Below, one piece after another: positions 37,485 to 45,220 of a stretch of 64,000 bases of DNA. Position 1 is the first letter of the stretch, and every line of letters begins with the position of its first letter. The notes below the pieces were generated by a model, which searched no databases, had not been told where the DNA came from, and saw nothing but the letters and a program-made list of their open reading frames with translations. This DNA is from Desulfovibrio sp. Marseille-P6017 (GTDB lineage: Bacteria; Bacillota_A; Clostridia; Peptostreptococcales; Peptostreptococcaceae), in the NCBI GenBank assembly GCA_900604495.1, contig UWOR01000007.1, forward strand, positions 1-64,000, given 5' to 3'. A program made the position numbers and the translations under genes.

Positions 37485-38714
37485 ATGGACTTTATTGACA
37501 ACATAGTTTCAAATAGACTTGGGGGTAAAAACTTTTTTAATGAAAATAAGATATTTAAATTCGAAAAACTAAAAAAAATCAGAGATGAGTTAAAGATAAA
37601 ATATCCTAATATAAAAATAATAGATATGGGTGTCGGTGAACCAGATAAAATGGCAGATAAATCAATAGTTGATACTTTAAGTATAGAAGCTGCTAAAGAA
37701 GAAAATAGATTTTATGCAGATAATGGAATAGAAGAATTTAAAATTGCTGCATGCTCTTATTTAAAGGACGTGTATAATATAGATAATATAAATACATCTA
37801 ACATTGTCCATGGTATTGGAGCTAAATCTATATTATCAATGCTACCAACATGCTTTATAAATACTGGGGATATTACACTAATGACAGTTCCTGGTTACCC
37901 TATAATAGCAAATAATACTAGGTTTGTAGGTGGAAGTGTTTATGAATTAAAACTTTGTAAAGAAAATAATTTTTATCCAGAATTTGAACTTATACCTAAT
38001 CATATCTTACAGAAATCAAAATTACTATACTTAAATTACCCAAATAATCCAACAGGACAAATAGCAACTAAAGAATTTTATGAACAAGCACTTGAGTTTG
38101 CAAAAAAAAATAACATACTTATAGTATCAGATGTAGCTTATGGTCCTTTAGTTTATAATCAAGAAAAACCTTTAAGTATATTTAGCGTAGATAAAAATAT
38201 GGAGTATTCAATAGAAATACACTCACTATCAAAGGCATTCAATATGACTGGATGGAGATTGGCTTTTTTAGTTGGATCACAAAAATCTATAAAAGTTTTT
38301 TCAACAGTAAAAAGTTACTGCGACTCTGGACAATTTAGAGCAATTCAAAAAGCAGGAATATATGCACTTACTCATAAGGAATTAATTGATATAAATATAA
38401 AAAGATATGATAGAAGATTTGATTTATTAGTAGATGCATTAAAAGAAGTTGGATTTAAAGTAGAAAAACCAAAAGGAGGTTTTTACTGCTATGTCCCTAT
38501 TCCAAAAGGAACTAAAGATGGAATAAATTTTAAAGATGCAGAAGAAGCAAGTCATTATATCTTAAATAAAGCCTTCATATCAACAGTACCATGGGATGAG
38601 TGTGGAGCATTCTTAAGATTCTCAGTAACCTTCGAAGCAAATTCAGAACAAGAAGAAATAAAAGTAATAAATGATGTAAAACAAAGATTGCTAAATTTAA
38701 ACTTGGTATTTTAA
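37485..38714 (+). CDS. dapL: LL-diaminopimelate aminotransferase (DapL-type, class I/II)
   Basis: 409 residues. A PLP aminotransferase of fold type I: the cofactor lysine is in SLSKAFNMTGWR, the substrate glycine-rich region is MGVGEPDKMAD, and NYPNNPTG precedes it. The length and N-terminus (DRLGGKNFF-like, then IDMGVGEPD) match clostridial proteins annotated as LL-DAP aminotransferase, which make LL-diaminopimelate for lysine and cell wall directly from tetrahydrodipicolinate. Other amino acid substrates are possible. TTGGAGGG precedes the ATG. Confidence 0.8.
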   Translation: MDFIDNIVSNRLGGKNFFNENKIFKFEKLKKIRDELKIKYPNIKIIDMGVGEPDKMADKSIVDTLSIEAAKEENRFYADNGIEEFKIAACSYLKDVYNIDNINTSNIVHGIGAKSILSMLPTCFINTGDITLMTVPGYPIIANNTRFVGGSVYELKLCKENNFYPEFELIPNHILQKSKLLYLNYPNNPTGQIATKEFYEQALEFAKKNNILIVSDVAYGPLVYNQEKPLSIFSVDKNMEYSIEIHSLSKAFNMTGWRLAFLVGSQKSIKVFSTVKSYCDSGQFRAIQKAGIYALTHKELIDINIKRYDRRFDLLVDALKEVGFKVEKPKGGFYCYVPIPKGTKDGINFKDAEEASHYILNKAFISTVPWDECGAFLRFSVTFEANSEQEEIKVINDVKQRLLNLNLVF

Positions 38715-38760
38715 ATTTAAAGATTTTTTATTTTTTCAAAACAATATTAGATAATTAATA

Positions 38761-38876
38761 ATTAATGGATATATTGATTAGTCTGACATCCTAGGGAGTA
38801 AGGCATGAAATATAATATTTCATGCCAACCTGTCGGTATATCCGACCCTAAATCAATATATCCATATCATTAATAA
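38761..38876. other. Structured intergenic element of unknown class
   Basis: Between convergent dapL and map. Outer 13-bp stem GGATATATTGATT/AATCAATATATCC (38767-38779 and 38851-38863), extended by ATTAAT repeats. Inside are an 11-bp hairpin GGCATGAAATA/TATTTCATGCC (38802-38826) and a small hairpin GTCGG/CCGAC (38832-38846), with conserved-looking unpaired purine stretches between. There is no U tract, so it is not an ordinary terminator. It could be a structured RNA, a processing signal or a small palindromic mobile element. I cannot match it to a known riboswitch. Confidence 0.55.
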
Positions 38877-39739
38877 GCTAATATCTCAATTCCATCTTCA
38901 GTTACAAGAATCATATTCTCCCATTGTGCTGATAAGGAACCATCATCTGTTATTGCTGTCCACTCGTTATCTGCATCAATGTATAAATCAGCCTTACCTT
39001 CATTTATCATAGGCTCTATAGTAAACATCATTCCAGGAACTAAAACCATCCCACTTCCTTCTTTTCCAAAATGGAATACAAATGGTTCTTCATGAAAATC
39101 AAGTCCAATTCCATGGCCACCAAATTCTCTAACTACGCTGTATCCATTTTCTTTAGCATGTTTTTCTATAGCTGCACCTATATCACCTAAGTATCCCCAA
39201 GGCTTAACTGCTTCTATACCTTTTATCATGCATTCTTTAGTAACTTCAACTAACTTTTTAGCTTTATCACTTACTTCACCAATTAAAAACATTCTTGAAG
39301 CATCTGAATAATATCCATTATAAATAGTGGATACATCTACATTTACTATATCTCCATTTCTTAATACTACCTTTTCACTTGGTATACCATGACAAATCTC
39401 ATCATTTATTGACGTACAGCAGCTTTTAGGGAACCCACAGAATCCTAATGGTGCTGGAACTGCGCCTTGAGATATTGTATAATCATGCACAATCTTATCT
39501 ATATCAGCTGTAGTCATACCTTCTTTTATGTTTTCTGCAACTAAATCTAATATGGCATTATTTATTTTTGCACTTTCTCTTATTTTTTCTATCTGCTCTT
39601 TATTTTTTATAAGCTTTCTTGAAGGAACTGTCTTACCTTCTTTTTTTAATTCATCTAACTTTTCATCAAATTTCATATGGCATTTTTTATATTTCTTTTG
39701 GCTTCCGCACCAGCAATCATCATTTCTACCTATATTCAT
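38870..39739 (-). CDS. map: Type I methionine aminopeptidase with SEC-C zinc motif
   Basis: 289 residues. The N-terminal SEC-C motif (CWCGSQKKYKKCH) binds zinc and probably contacts the ribosome. The catalytic pita-bread domain has the metal ligands in VDVSTIYNGYYSDASRM, GHGIGLDFHE and TIEPMINEG. It removes the initiator methionine from new proteins. It is longer than the essential 250-residue Map and may be a second copy. Monocistronic. Confidence 0.93.
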   Translation of the reverse strand: MNIGRNDDCWCGSQKKYKKCHMKFDEKLDELKKEGKTVPSRKLIKNKEQIEKIRESAKINNAILDLVAENIKEGMTTADIDKIVHDYTISQGAVPAPLGFCGFPKSCCTSINDEICHGIPSEKVVLRNGDIVNVDVSTIYNGYYSDASRMFLIGEVSDKAKKLVEVTKECMIKGIEAVKPWGYLGDIGAAIEKHAKENGYSVVREFGGHGIGLDFHEEPFVFHFGKEGSGMVLVPGMMFTIEPMINEGKADLYIDADNEWTAITDDGSLSAQWENMILVTEDGIEILAY

Positions 39740-39797
39740 AATTTATCTCCCTTCTATTGGCTATAGTTTTATATTATACCTAAATTTAAAACATGTC

Positions 39798-39827
39798 AAA
39801 GAAGCCTTAGTTCCCTAAGACTTCTTT
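39798..39827 (-). terminator. Terminator of the U32 peptidase gene
   Basis: Stem GAAGTCTTAG/CTAAGGCTTC with one G-U pair, loop GGAA, short T tract; about 8 bp beyond the stop. Confidence 0.65.
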
Positions 39828-39834
39828 TATTTTA

Positions 39835-41073
39835 TTATATACTTAAAACTGTTATTGCTTTTCTTAACATATAATCTTTTTCAACATCTATATCTAACTT
39901 CATTTTTACCACTTGTCTTGCATGTGGAGCCGATTCTATTGGTTCTCCATCTTCATTATACATTTCTAATATAGTTGCATTCATAGTTTCTTTAAATGGT
40001 CCTATAACCTCTATCTTATCTCCAACATACATTTTATTTCTTTGTTCTACTATTACAAGTCCACTTTCTTCTTCATGACCTTTAACTAAACCTATAAAGT
40101 CATAATTTCTAATATAAGATGCTGATTCATAATTATGAGAATTTGAATCAGGTCTATCAAAGAAGAATCCAGTACTATAATCTCTATGACTTCCTTTTTT
40201 AAGTTCTTCTAACCACATTGGATTAAACTCCCAGTTTTCTGGATCTTTATAATATGCATCAATAGCCATTCTATATGCTCTAACTGTAGTAGCAACATAA
40301 TATGCAGTCTTCATTCTACCTTCTATTTTTAAACTTGTCATACCACTTTCAAATATTTCTGGTATATATTGAATCATACATAAGTCCTTAGAGTTAAAGA
40401 AAAATTCTGGATCTATATCTCCTAAAACTTGCTCATATTCACCTGGAGCTACTTCTTCCATTAAAGTATACTTCCATCTACATGATTGAGCACATGATCC
40501 TTTATTCGCATCTCTTCCTGTTGTATGATTACTTATTACACATTTACCAGAGTATGACATACACATTGCTCCATGAACAAATGTCTCTATATCCATATCA
40601 GCTGGTGTATTTTCTCTTATCTCTTTTATTTCTTTAAAAGATAATTCTCTTGCTGTAACTATTCTTTTAGCTCCTTGCTTGTACCAAAATGCTGCAGAAG
40701 CTGCATTTGTTGTACTAGCTTGAGTACTTATATGAATTTCCATATTTGGTATTGTCTTTTTAACAAAACTAAACACCCCTGGATCACTTACTATAACTGC
40801 ATCAACTCCAATTTCTTGTAATTCTAATAAGTATTCTTCAAGTTGTAATAAATCGTCATTTCTTGGAATTATATTTATTGTAACAAAAACCTGTTTTCCT
40901 CTTTCGTGAGCAAAATTTACTCCTTCTATCATATTTTCTTTAGAGAAGTTTTTTGCTGCAGATCTCATTCCAAATATTTCTCCACCTATATATACAGCAT
41001 CTGCTCCATAAGTAAATGCTATTTTTAATCTTTCTAAATCACCTGCAGGTGCTAATAATTCTACCTTTCTCAT
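39835..41073 (-). CDS. U32 peptidase-family protein (tRNA hydroxylation, TrhP-like)
   Basis: 412 residues from the ATG at 41071-41073 (AAAGGAG upstream; an earlier ATG lacks a site). The U32 motif region includes ELLAPAGDLERLKIAFTYGADAVYIGG, ETFVHGAMCMSYSGKC and GSCAQSCRWKY, with four cysteines that may hold an Fe-S cluster. A C-terminal beta domain follows. Some family members (TrhP/YegQ) install 5-hydroxyuridine at tRNA position 34 using prephenate rather than acting as proteases, so the peptidase name may mislead. Monocistronic, with its own terminator. Confidence 0.88.
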   Translation of the reverse strand: MRKVELLAPAGDLERLKIAFTYGADAVYIGGEIFGMRSAAKNFSKENMIEGVNFAHERGKQVFVTINIIPRNDDLLQLEEYLLELQEIGVDAVIVSDPGVFSFVKKTIPNMEIHISTQASTTNAASAAFWYKQGAKRIVTARELSFKEIKEIRENTPADMDIETFVHGAMCMSYSGKCVISNHTTGRDANKGSCAQSCRWKYTLMEEVAPGEYEQVLGDIDPEFFFNSKDLCMIQYIPEIFESGMTSLKIEGRMKTAYYVATTVRAYRMAIDAYYKDPENWEFNPMWLEELKKGSHRDYSTGFFFDRPDSNSHNYESASYIRNYDFIGLVKGHEEESGLVIVEQRNKMYVGDKIEVIGPFKETMNATILEMYNEDGEPIESAPHARQVVKMKLDIDVEKDYMLRKAITVLSI

Positions 41074-41316
41074 ATTGTCTCCTTTATATATCAATTTCTT
41101 AATTTACACATTTAAAATTTGTTTTATTAAAATACCCAATTAAAAAATTATAAAACGTATTTTGTATATATATCCGATTTGATAATATTTTATATAGTAT
41201 TATACCATATTTTATTTATGTATTTTAACTTATTATAAATTTTCAAATACTTTATTAATTAAATAATGAAGATAATCATTAATATAAATTTATTAGATAT
41301 AATTTATATTAATATA

Positions 41317-41355
41317 AAATTATAGGTCTATCTTCTAAGATAGACCTATAATTTA
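41317..41355 (-). terminator. Terminator of the 78-aa protein gene
   Basis: 18-bp perfect stem AAATTATAGGTCTATCTT/AAGATAGACCTATAATTT with a two-base apex, overlapping the stop at 41353. Confidence 0.8.
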
Positions 41356-41589
41356 GTGTTTCATATTCTTTTTAGATTCTTTTTCCATTTGTTTTTTTAT
41401 TTCTCTAGAAAATTTCTTTTCTTCATATTGTTCCATAAGATCATCTTTTTTCATTTCTATAGATGCCATAGCACCTTTCATATCTGATTTTAAATCACTT
41501 GCTGTATGTTTTACTGCATGGCCAACTTTTTGTATGCCTTCTTTTACATCATTTTTCATGTTATTAAGCTCTTTTTGCATTTTATCCAT
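41353..41589 (-). CDS. Small charged helical protein (78 aa)
   Basis: Start at 41587-41589 with a strong GAGGAGG 8 bases before it. Product begins MDKMQKELNNMKNDVKEG, then VGHAVKHTASDLKSDMKGA, and ends lysine-rich (EKESKKNMKH). It is all helix-forming and amphipathic, lacking a signal or membrane segment; the spacing of hydrophobic residues recalls CsbD/YtxH-like stress proteins, but I cannot assign it. Monocistronic with a strong terminator, suggesting high expression. Confidence 0.65.
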   Translation of the reverse strand: MDKMQKELNNMKNDVKEGIQKVGHAVKHTASDLKSDMKGAMASIEMKKDDLMEQYEEKKFSREIKKQMEKESKKNMKH

Positions 41590-41733
41590 ATCAAAGCCTC
41601 CTCTAATATTTTTTATTATTTTTTCCAAAAACGATAAAATTATTTGCTTATAACATATATATCAAAACTATATTGTTAACTATTATATATTTTTTTCATA
41701 CATTAATATAGATTTAGATTTGGAGGTTATGAT

Positions 41734-42213
41734 ATGACGTCTTATATTTTATATTCTATAGCTATTGTTTTATTTATTTTATCTTTTATAAAAGATAAAT
41801 CTAAAACTAAAAAAGCAATTATTAAAGCACTCAAATCTTTTGAAAATATAATGCCTCAATTTTTATCTATCATAATAATTGTTGGAATAATATTATCTTT
41901 ATTAGATACCGAAACTATATCTAAATTTATTGGTTCACAATCTGGATTTTTAGGGGTTTTATTTTCTGCTATAGTAGGTTCGACCGTTCTTATGCCAACA
42001 TTTGTGGCTTTTTCAACAGCAGATGCTTTACTTAAAAGTGGTGCAGGATATGCTCAAGTTGCGGCTCTAGTGTCTACTCTTACATTAGTAGGAGTTATGA
42101 CCTTCACATTAGAAGCTAAATATATAGGTAAAAAGGCTGCTTTTGTTAGAAACTTTATAGCTTTTTTATTTTCTTTTTTAGTTGCTTTTTTTATAGGAGT
42201 GATGCTTGGATGA
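41734..42213 (+). CDS. Half-size permease, first subunit (DUF318/ArsP-like)
   Basis: 159 residues, four to five membrane segments. The conserved core GSTVLMPTFVAFSTADALLKSGAGYAQVA resembles the repeat unit of DUF318/ArsP_1 permeases, which normally carry two such halves in about 300 residues. The second half is encoded by the next gene, overlapping by 4 bp (ATGA), so the two likely form a heterodimer. Substrate unknown. Good GGAGG before the ATG. Confidence 0.75.
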   Translation: MTSYILYSIAIVLFILSFIKDKSKTKKAIIKALKSFENIMPQFLSIIIIVGIILSLLDTETISKFIGSQSGFLGVLFSAIVGSTVLMPTFVAFSTADALLKSGAGYAQVAALVSTLTLVGVMTFTLEAKYIGKKAAFVRNFIAFLFSFLVAFFIGVMLG

Positions 42214-42746
42214 GTAAATTAAAATATATACTAAATAGGTATAAATTTGTATTATTATTTACTTGTATTTTGATATTTTTACTTATATTTTATAATGATT
42301 TAGGAGTAAATACTTTTAATAATGCAAAAAGTAGTTTCTTACAAATGATATCTGTACTTCCTCCTATTATGCTATTATTAGGACTTATGGATGAATGGGT
42401 ATCTAGAGAATCTATGATGAAATATATGGGTGAGGGTTCAAGTATATTAGGAATAGTTTTATCTATTGCTCTAGCTGCATTTGCTGCAGGACCTATGTAT
42501 GCAGCATTTCCTTTCACAGCAGTGCTTATGAAGAAAGGGGTAAAATTTTCTAATATAATAATATTTATGAACTCTTGGTGTGTAATTAAAATTTCTACTT
42601 TATTATTTGAAATCGGTGCATTAGGTTATAAGTTTACATTTCTTAGATTATTAATTGATATTCCTGGAGTTATTATTATGGGATATATAGTGGATTATAT
42701 TGTTAATAGAAATGTTCCAATAGAAAAAGGGCGAATATCAAAATAA
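42210..42746 (+). CDS. Half-size permease, second subunit (DUF318/ArsP-like)
   Basis: 178 residues, about five membrane segments. The core ALAAFAAGPMYAAFPFTAVLMKKGVKFSNI parallels the first half, with the GPxYAAFP turn matching GSTVLMPTFVAF. Translationally coupled to the first gene. Its last codons form one arm of a terminator hairpin that works on the opposite strand for a predicted small RNA, so minus-strand transcription would be antisense to its 3' end. Confidence 0.75.
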   Translation: MSKLKYILNRYKFVLLFTCILIFLLIFYNDLGVNTFNNAKSSFLQMISVLPPIMLLLGLMDEWVSRESMMKYMGEGSSILGIVLSIALAAFAAGPMYAAFPFTAVLMKKGVKFSNIIIFMNSWCVIKISTLLFEIGALGYKFTFLRLLIDIPGVIIMGYIVDYIVNRNVPIEKGRISK

Positions 42747-42855
42747 AAATATTTTAATATTGCCCTCTTTCTCTATAATGGTAAACTTTTGGAGGATGTG
42801 AGGGAGCTTACCATTATAGATTTGGGTATTATTATGTTTTAAGCTAGTCTTTTCA
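42724..42855 (-). ncRNA. Predicted small RNA with anti-Shine-Dalgarno loop
   Basis: On the minus strand a promoter (-10 TAATAT at 42862-42867) predicts a start near 42855. The RNA would carry a 13-bp stem TCTATAATGGTAA/TTACCATTATAGA (42808-42820 with 42771-42783) whose 23-nt loop reads CTCCCTCACATCCTCC, holding the anti-Shine-Dalgarno CCUCC. It ends at a terminator, GGGCAATAT paired with ATATTCGCCC followed by TTTTT (42724-42766). No ORF of note is inside. The promoter box is the same as that of the neighbouring response regulator operon. Confidence 0.55.
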
Positions 42856-42873
42856 TATTTAATATTACTACTT

Positions 42874-42891
42874 ATATATGAATTTAATATG
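42874..42891 (-). promoter_or_regulatory. Direct-repeat box, putative response-regulator site (copy A)
   Basis: The 18-bp sequence ATATATGAATTTAATATG (plus strand) is identical to that at 44917-44934. On the minus strand the core reads CATATTAAATTCATAT, two CATAT units 11 bp apart, the phasing expected for tandem binding by an OmpR/PhoB dimer. TAATAT follows 6 bp after TTCATATAT, at the same distance as TAAAAT in the other copy. Confidence 0.6.
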
Positions 42892-42931
42892 TATTTTTTA
42901 TGAAAACTTATTGAATTTCATAGATAAATTT

Positions 42932-44212
42932 TTAAAATTTAATAGTAAATATTACAGAATTATTCTTTCCATATATATTGTACTCAAATCCATGTCCACT
43001 TAATATAGTACTAACTATGTAAAGACCTAATCCACTACCTCCAGTTTTTCTATTTCTAGACTTTTCTATTCTATAAAATGGATTAAAAATTTCTTTAATA
43101 TATTTTTTTTCTATAGTTACACCTGTATTTTCTACTTCTAAATAAGGCTTTATAGTTCTAGCACTTTTCTTTTTATAAAGTCTTATTATTAATTTTTCTC
43201 CACTTGGTGAATATTTTATAGCATTATTAATTATGTTATTAATTGCTCTAGTTATTTTTTCTTCATCTGCAATTACTGTAATATTTTCATCTATATTTAG
43301 TTCCATTTTTAAATTTTTTTCTTCAATTAAAAAAATTTGTCTTTTTACTAGCTTATCTAGAAGATTACTTAAGTTTATACTACTTAAATTTAAATCCTGC
43401 TTTAAATTTTCGGTTTTAGATATTTCAATCATCTCATTAACTAATTCTTTTAATTCCTGAGTACTTTCATATGATTTTCTAAGATAAGTATCTCTATCTT
43501 TATATTTTCCTATATTATAAATCATACCTTCTATTTGACCACTAATTATTGTTATTGGAGTCTTTAATTCATGAGATATAGTAGCTATAAAATCTCTTCT
43601 TTTTTGCTCTTGTTCTCTTTCACTTTCAATTATTTTTATAAGCGGTTTAGTTACTGTTGAAGAATATATAAATGCACCTATCATACCTATAAGTATTGCT
43701 ACTAATAATATATATGGCATTATATTTCTAATTACAAGGCTTGCTTCATCAATGGGCTGTAATGGCATCATTACATCTAGCCTATATGGAACTTCAGAAT
43801 CATTTGTAATTATATATCTATGTATACTATACTCTTTTAATTTATTATTTTTGCTTGTTTTTATATTATCTTTTCCGCTATAAATATCAATCCTTCTTAA
43901 TGAAACTATTTTATTTGATCCATATATAAATTTTCCATTTTGCTCACTTAAAATTATAGATAGATTTTGATTATTTTCAAGATGCTCAAGATTTTCTTTT
44001 AATGCCTTTGTATCTCCATAAGCAGCATTTTTTATCAAAGTTGTTATTTCTTTATCTAGTGTTTCTATTTTATATTTATGATAATACACAGGCAACCAAT
44101 TATAAAGTATTAAATATATTATTAAAGCTAAGGCCACAAGAAGACCACTAGTTATAAGAAATAACTTATATTTAATGCTTATTTTCTCCCATCTATTTAA
44201 TATCTTTTTCAA
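42932..44212 (-). CDS. Sensor histidine kinase
   Basis: 426 residues. Membrane segments at about 16-40 and 163-186 enclose a 120-residue extracellular sensor. The phospho-acceptor is His214 in ATISHELKTPI. The ATPase domain has NNAIKYSPSG (N box) and GGSGLGLYIV (G2 box). No clear separate HAMP; a short linker joins TM2 to the dimerisation helix. Overlaps the response regulator gene by 20 bp. The signal is unknown; flanking genes are a permease pair and a copper ATPase. Confidence 0.9.
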   Translation of the reverse strand: MKKILNRWEKISIKYKLFLITSGLLVALALIIYLILYNWLPVYYHKYKIETLDKEITTLIKNAAYGDTKALKENLEHLENNQNLSIILSEQNGKFIYGSNKIVSLRRIDIYSGKDNIKTSKNNKLKEYSIHRYIITNDSEVPYRLDVMMPLQPIDEASLVIRNIMPYILLVAILIGMIGAFIYSSTVTKPLIKIIESEREQEQKRRDFIATISHELKTPITIISGQIEGMIYNIGKYKDRDTYLRKSYESTQELKELVNEMIEISKTENLKQDLNLSSINLSNLLDKLVKRQIFLIEEKNLKMELNIDENITVIADEEKITRAINNIINNAIKYSPSGEKLIIRLYKKKSARTIKPYLEVENTGVTIEKKYIKEIFNPFYRIEKSRNRKTGGSGLGLYIVSTILSGHGFEYNIYGKNNSVIFTIKF

Positions 44213-44867
44213 GAGTATATCCTATCCCTTTTACAGTTTTTATATATGGTAATTCTATTTTTTTTCTTATATTTTTTATATGTGCATCAACTATTCTTGT
44301 ATCACCATAATAATCATATCCCCATATACTATCTAATAAGCTTTCTCTGGTTATGACTTGAGGATATTTTTCCACTAAGCTTTTTAATATATTAAATTCT
44401 TTTAAAGTTAACTCTACTATATTTCCATCTACATTCACCGTATATGTATTCAAGTCTAGTTTTAATTTTTCAAAATCTAAACAGTCACTATTTTCTATGG
44501 AACTATTACTTCTTCTTAAAACTGCTTGTACTCTTTTTATTAATAAATTAAATGAAAAAGGCTTGGTTATATAATCATCACATTCTAGTTCAAATCCCTT
44601 TAACTCATCATTCTCTTGATTTAAAGCTGTTAAAAATATTATTGGTACATTAGATGTCTTTCTTATCATCTTACAAGCTGAGTATCCATCTAAATTTGGC
44701 ATCATTATATCTAATATGATTAAATCATAATTATTTTTCTTAAAAAGCTGAATTCCTTCTAGTCCATCACTTGCATAATCTACTTTATAGTCCTCTGCCC
44801 TTAGGAATTCAACTATAAGTTCTTGTATATTTGCATCATCTTCTACTACTAATATAGATGCGCTCAT
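44193..44867 (-). CDS. OmpR-family response regulator
   Basis: 224 residues. Receiver with EDD, phospho-acceptor Asp53 (ILDIMMP) and ITKPFSF. The winged helix has LTLKEFNILKSL and DAHIKNIRKKIE, ending VKGIGYTLE. AGGAGTG precedes the ATG. The promoter region contains the direct-repeat box at 44917, which recurs 2 kb away in front of a predicted small RNA, so autoregulation plus RNA control is likely. Confidence 0.93.
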   Translation of the reverse strand: MSASILVVEDDANIQELIVEFLRAEDYKVDYASDGLEGIQLFKKNNYDLIILDIMMPNLDGYSACKMIRKTSNVPIIFLTALNQENDELKGFELECDDYITKPFSFNLLIKRVQAVLRRSNSSIENSDCLDFEKLKLDLNTYTVNVDGNIVELTLKEFNILKSLVEKYPQVITRESLLDSIWGYDYYGDTRIVDAHIKNIRKKIELPYIKTVKGIGYTLEKDIK

Positions 44868-44916
44868 TAGATCACTCCTATCATTTATTGTTTTGTATAT
44901 TTATATTTTAGCCTAC

Positions 44917-44934
44917 ATATATGAATTTAATATG
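44917..44934 (-). promoter_or_regulatory. Direct-repeat box, putative response-regulator site (copy B)
   Basis: Minus strand TTCATATTAAATTCATAT: TTCATAT repeated with an 11-bp period, followed after ATGTAGGC by TAAAAT as probable -10, about 50-70 bp upstream of the response regulator ATG. Identical 18-bp core to 42874-42891. Confidence 0.65.
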
Positions 44935-45137
44935 AAAAGTTTGATTAAAAATTATTTTCTACAGATATAAGCGTGAAAGTAATAAAAGCTTAGACTTTAG
45001 AACTTTATACATTATTACATAAGACATCAAAAAGTTTCATTATTGGCTCTTTTAATAGTAAAATTACTGTGCAATTTATTAACTTTCCTACAATTATTAT
45101 TTATCCCCCCCTTTAAATAAATCTAAATTTAAATATA

Positions 45138-45185
45138 TAAAAAACCATTATGTATAATGTTAATTCTTATATACATAATGGTTTG
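45138..45185 (-). terminator. Terminator of copA
   Basis: Stem AAACCATTATGTATA/TATACATAATGGTTT followed by TTTTTTATAT on the minus strand, 37 bp beyond the stop. Confidence 0.85.
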
Positions 45186-45220
45186 TAATTTTTTAGAATT
45201 TAATAACTTTTTAGCATTAT

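Larger units (their letters stand above)
44868..45220 (-). other. Intergenic region between the response regulator and copA
   Basis: 353 bp. It holds the response regulator promoter with the direct-repeat box (44917-44934), and the copA terminator at its right end (45138-45185). In between I see only A/T-rich sequence with a C7 tract near 45106 and nothing I can name. Confidence 0.5.

Noticed and set aside
42735..42770. Plus-strand terminator of the permease pair
   Set aside because: The hairpin exists, but the plus-strand tail is TCTTTCTCTAT, a poor U tract; the minus-strand side has five clean Ts, so it is better assigned to the small RNA.
45100..45115. C7 homopolymer as a phase-variation tract
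   Set aside because: It lies in intergenic sequence well downstream of copA and not in a promoter spacer or coding region.
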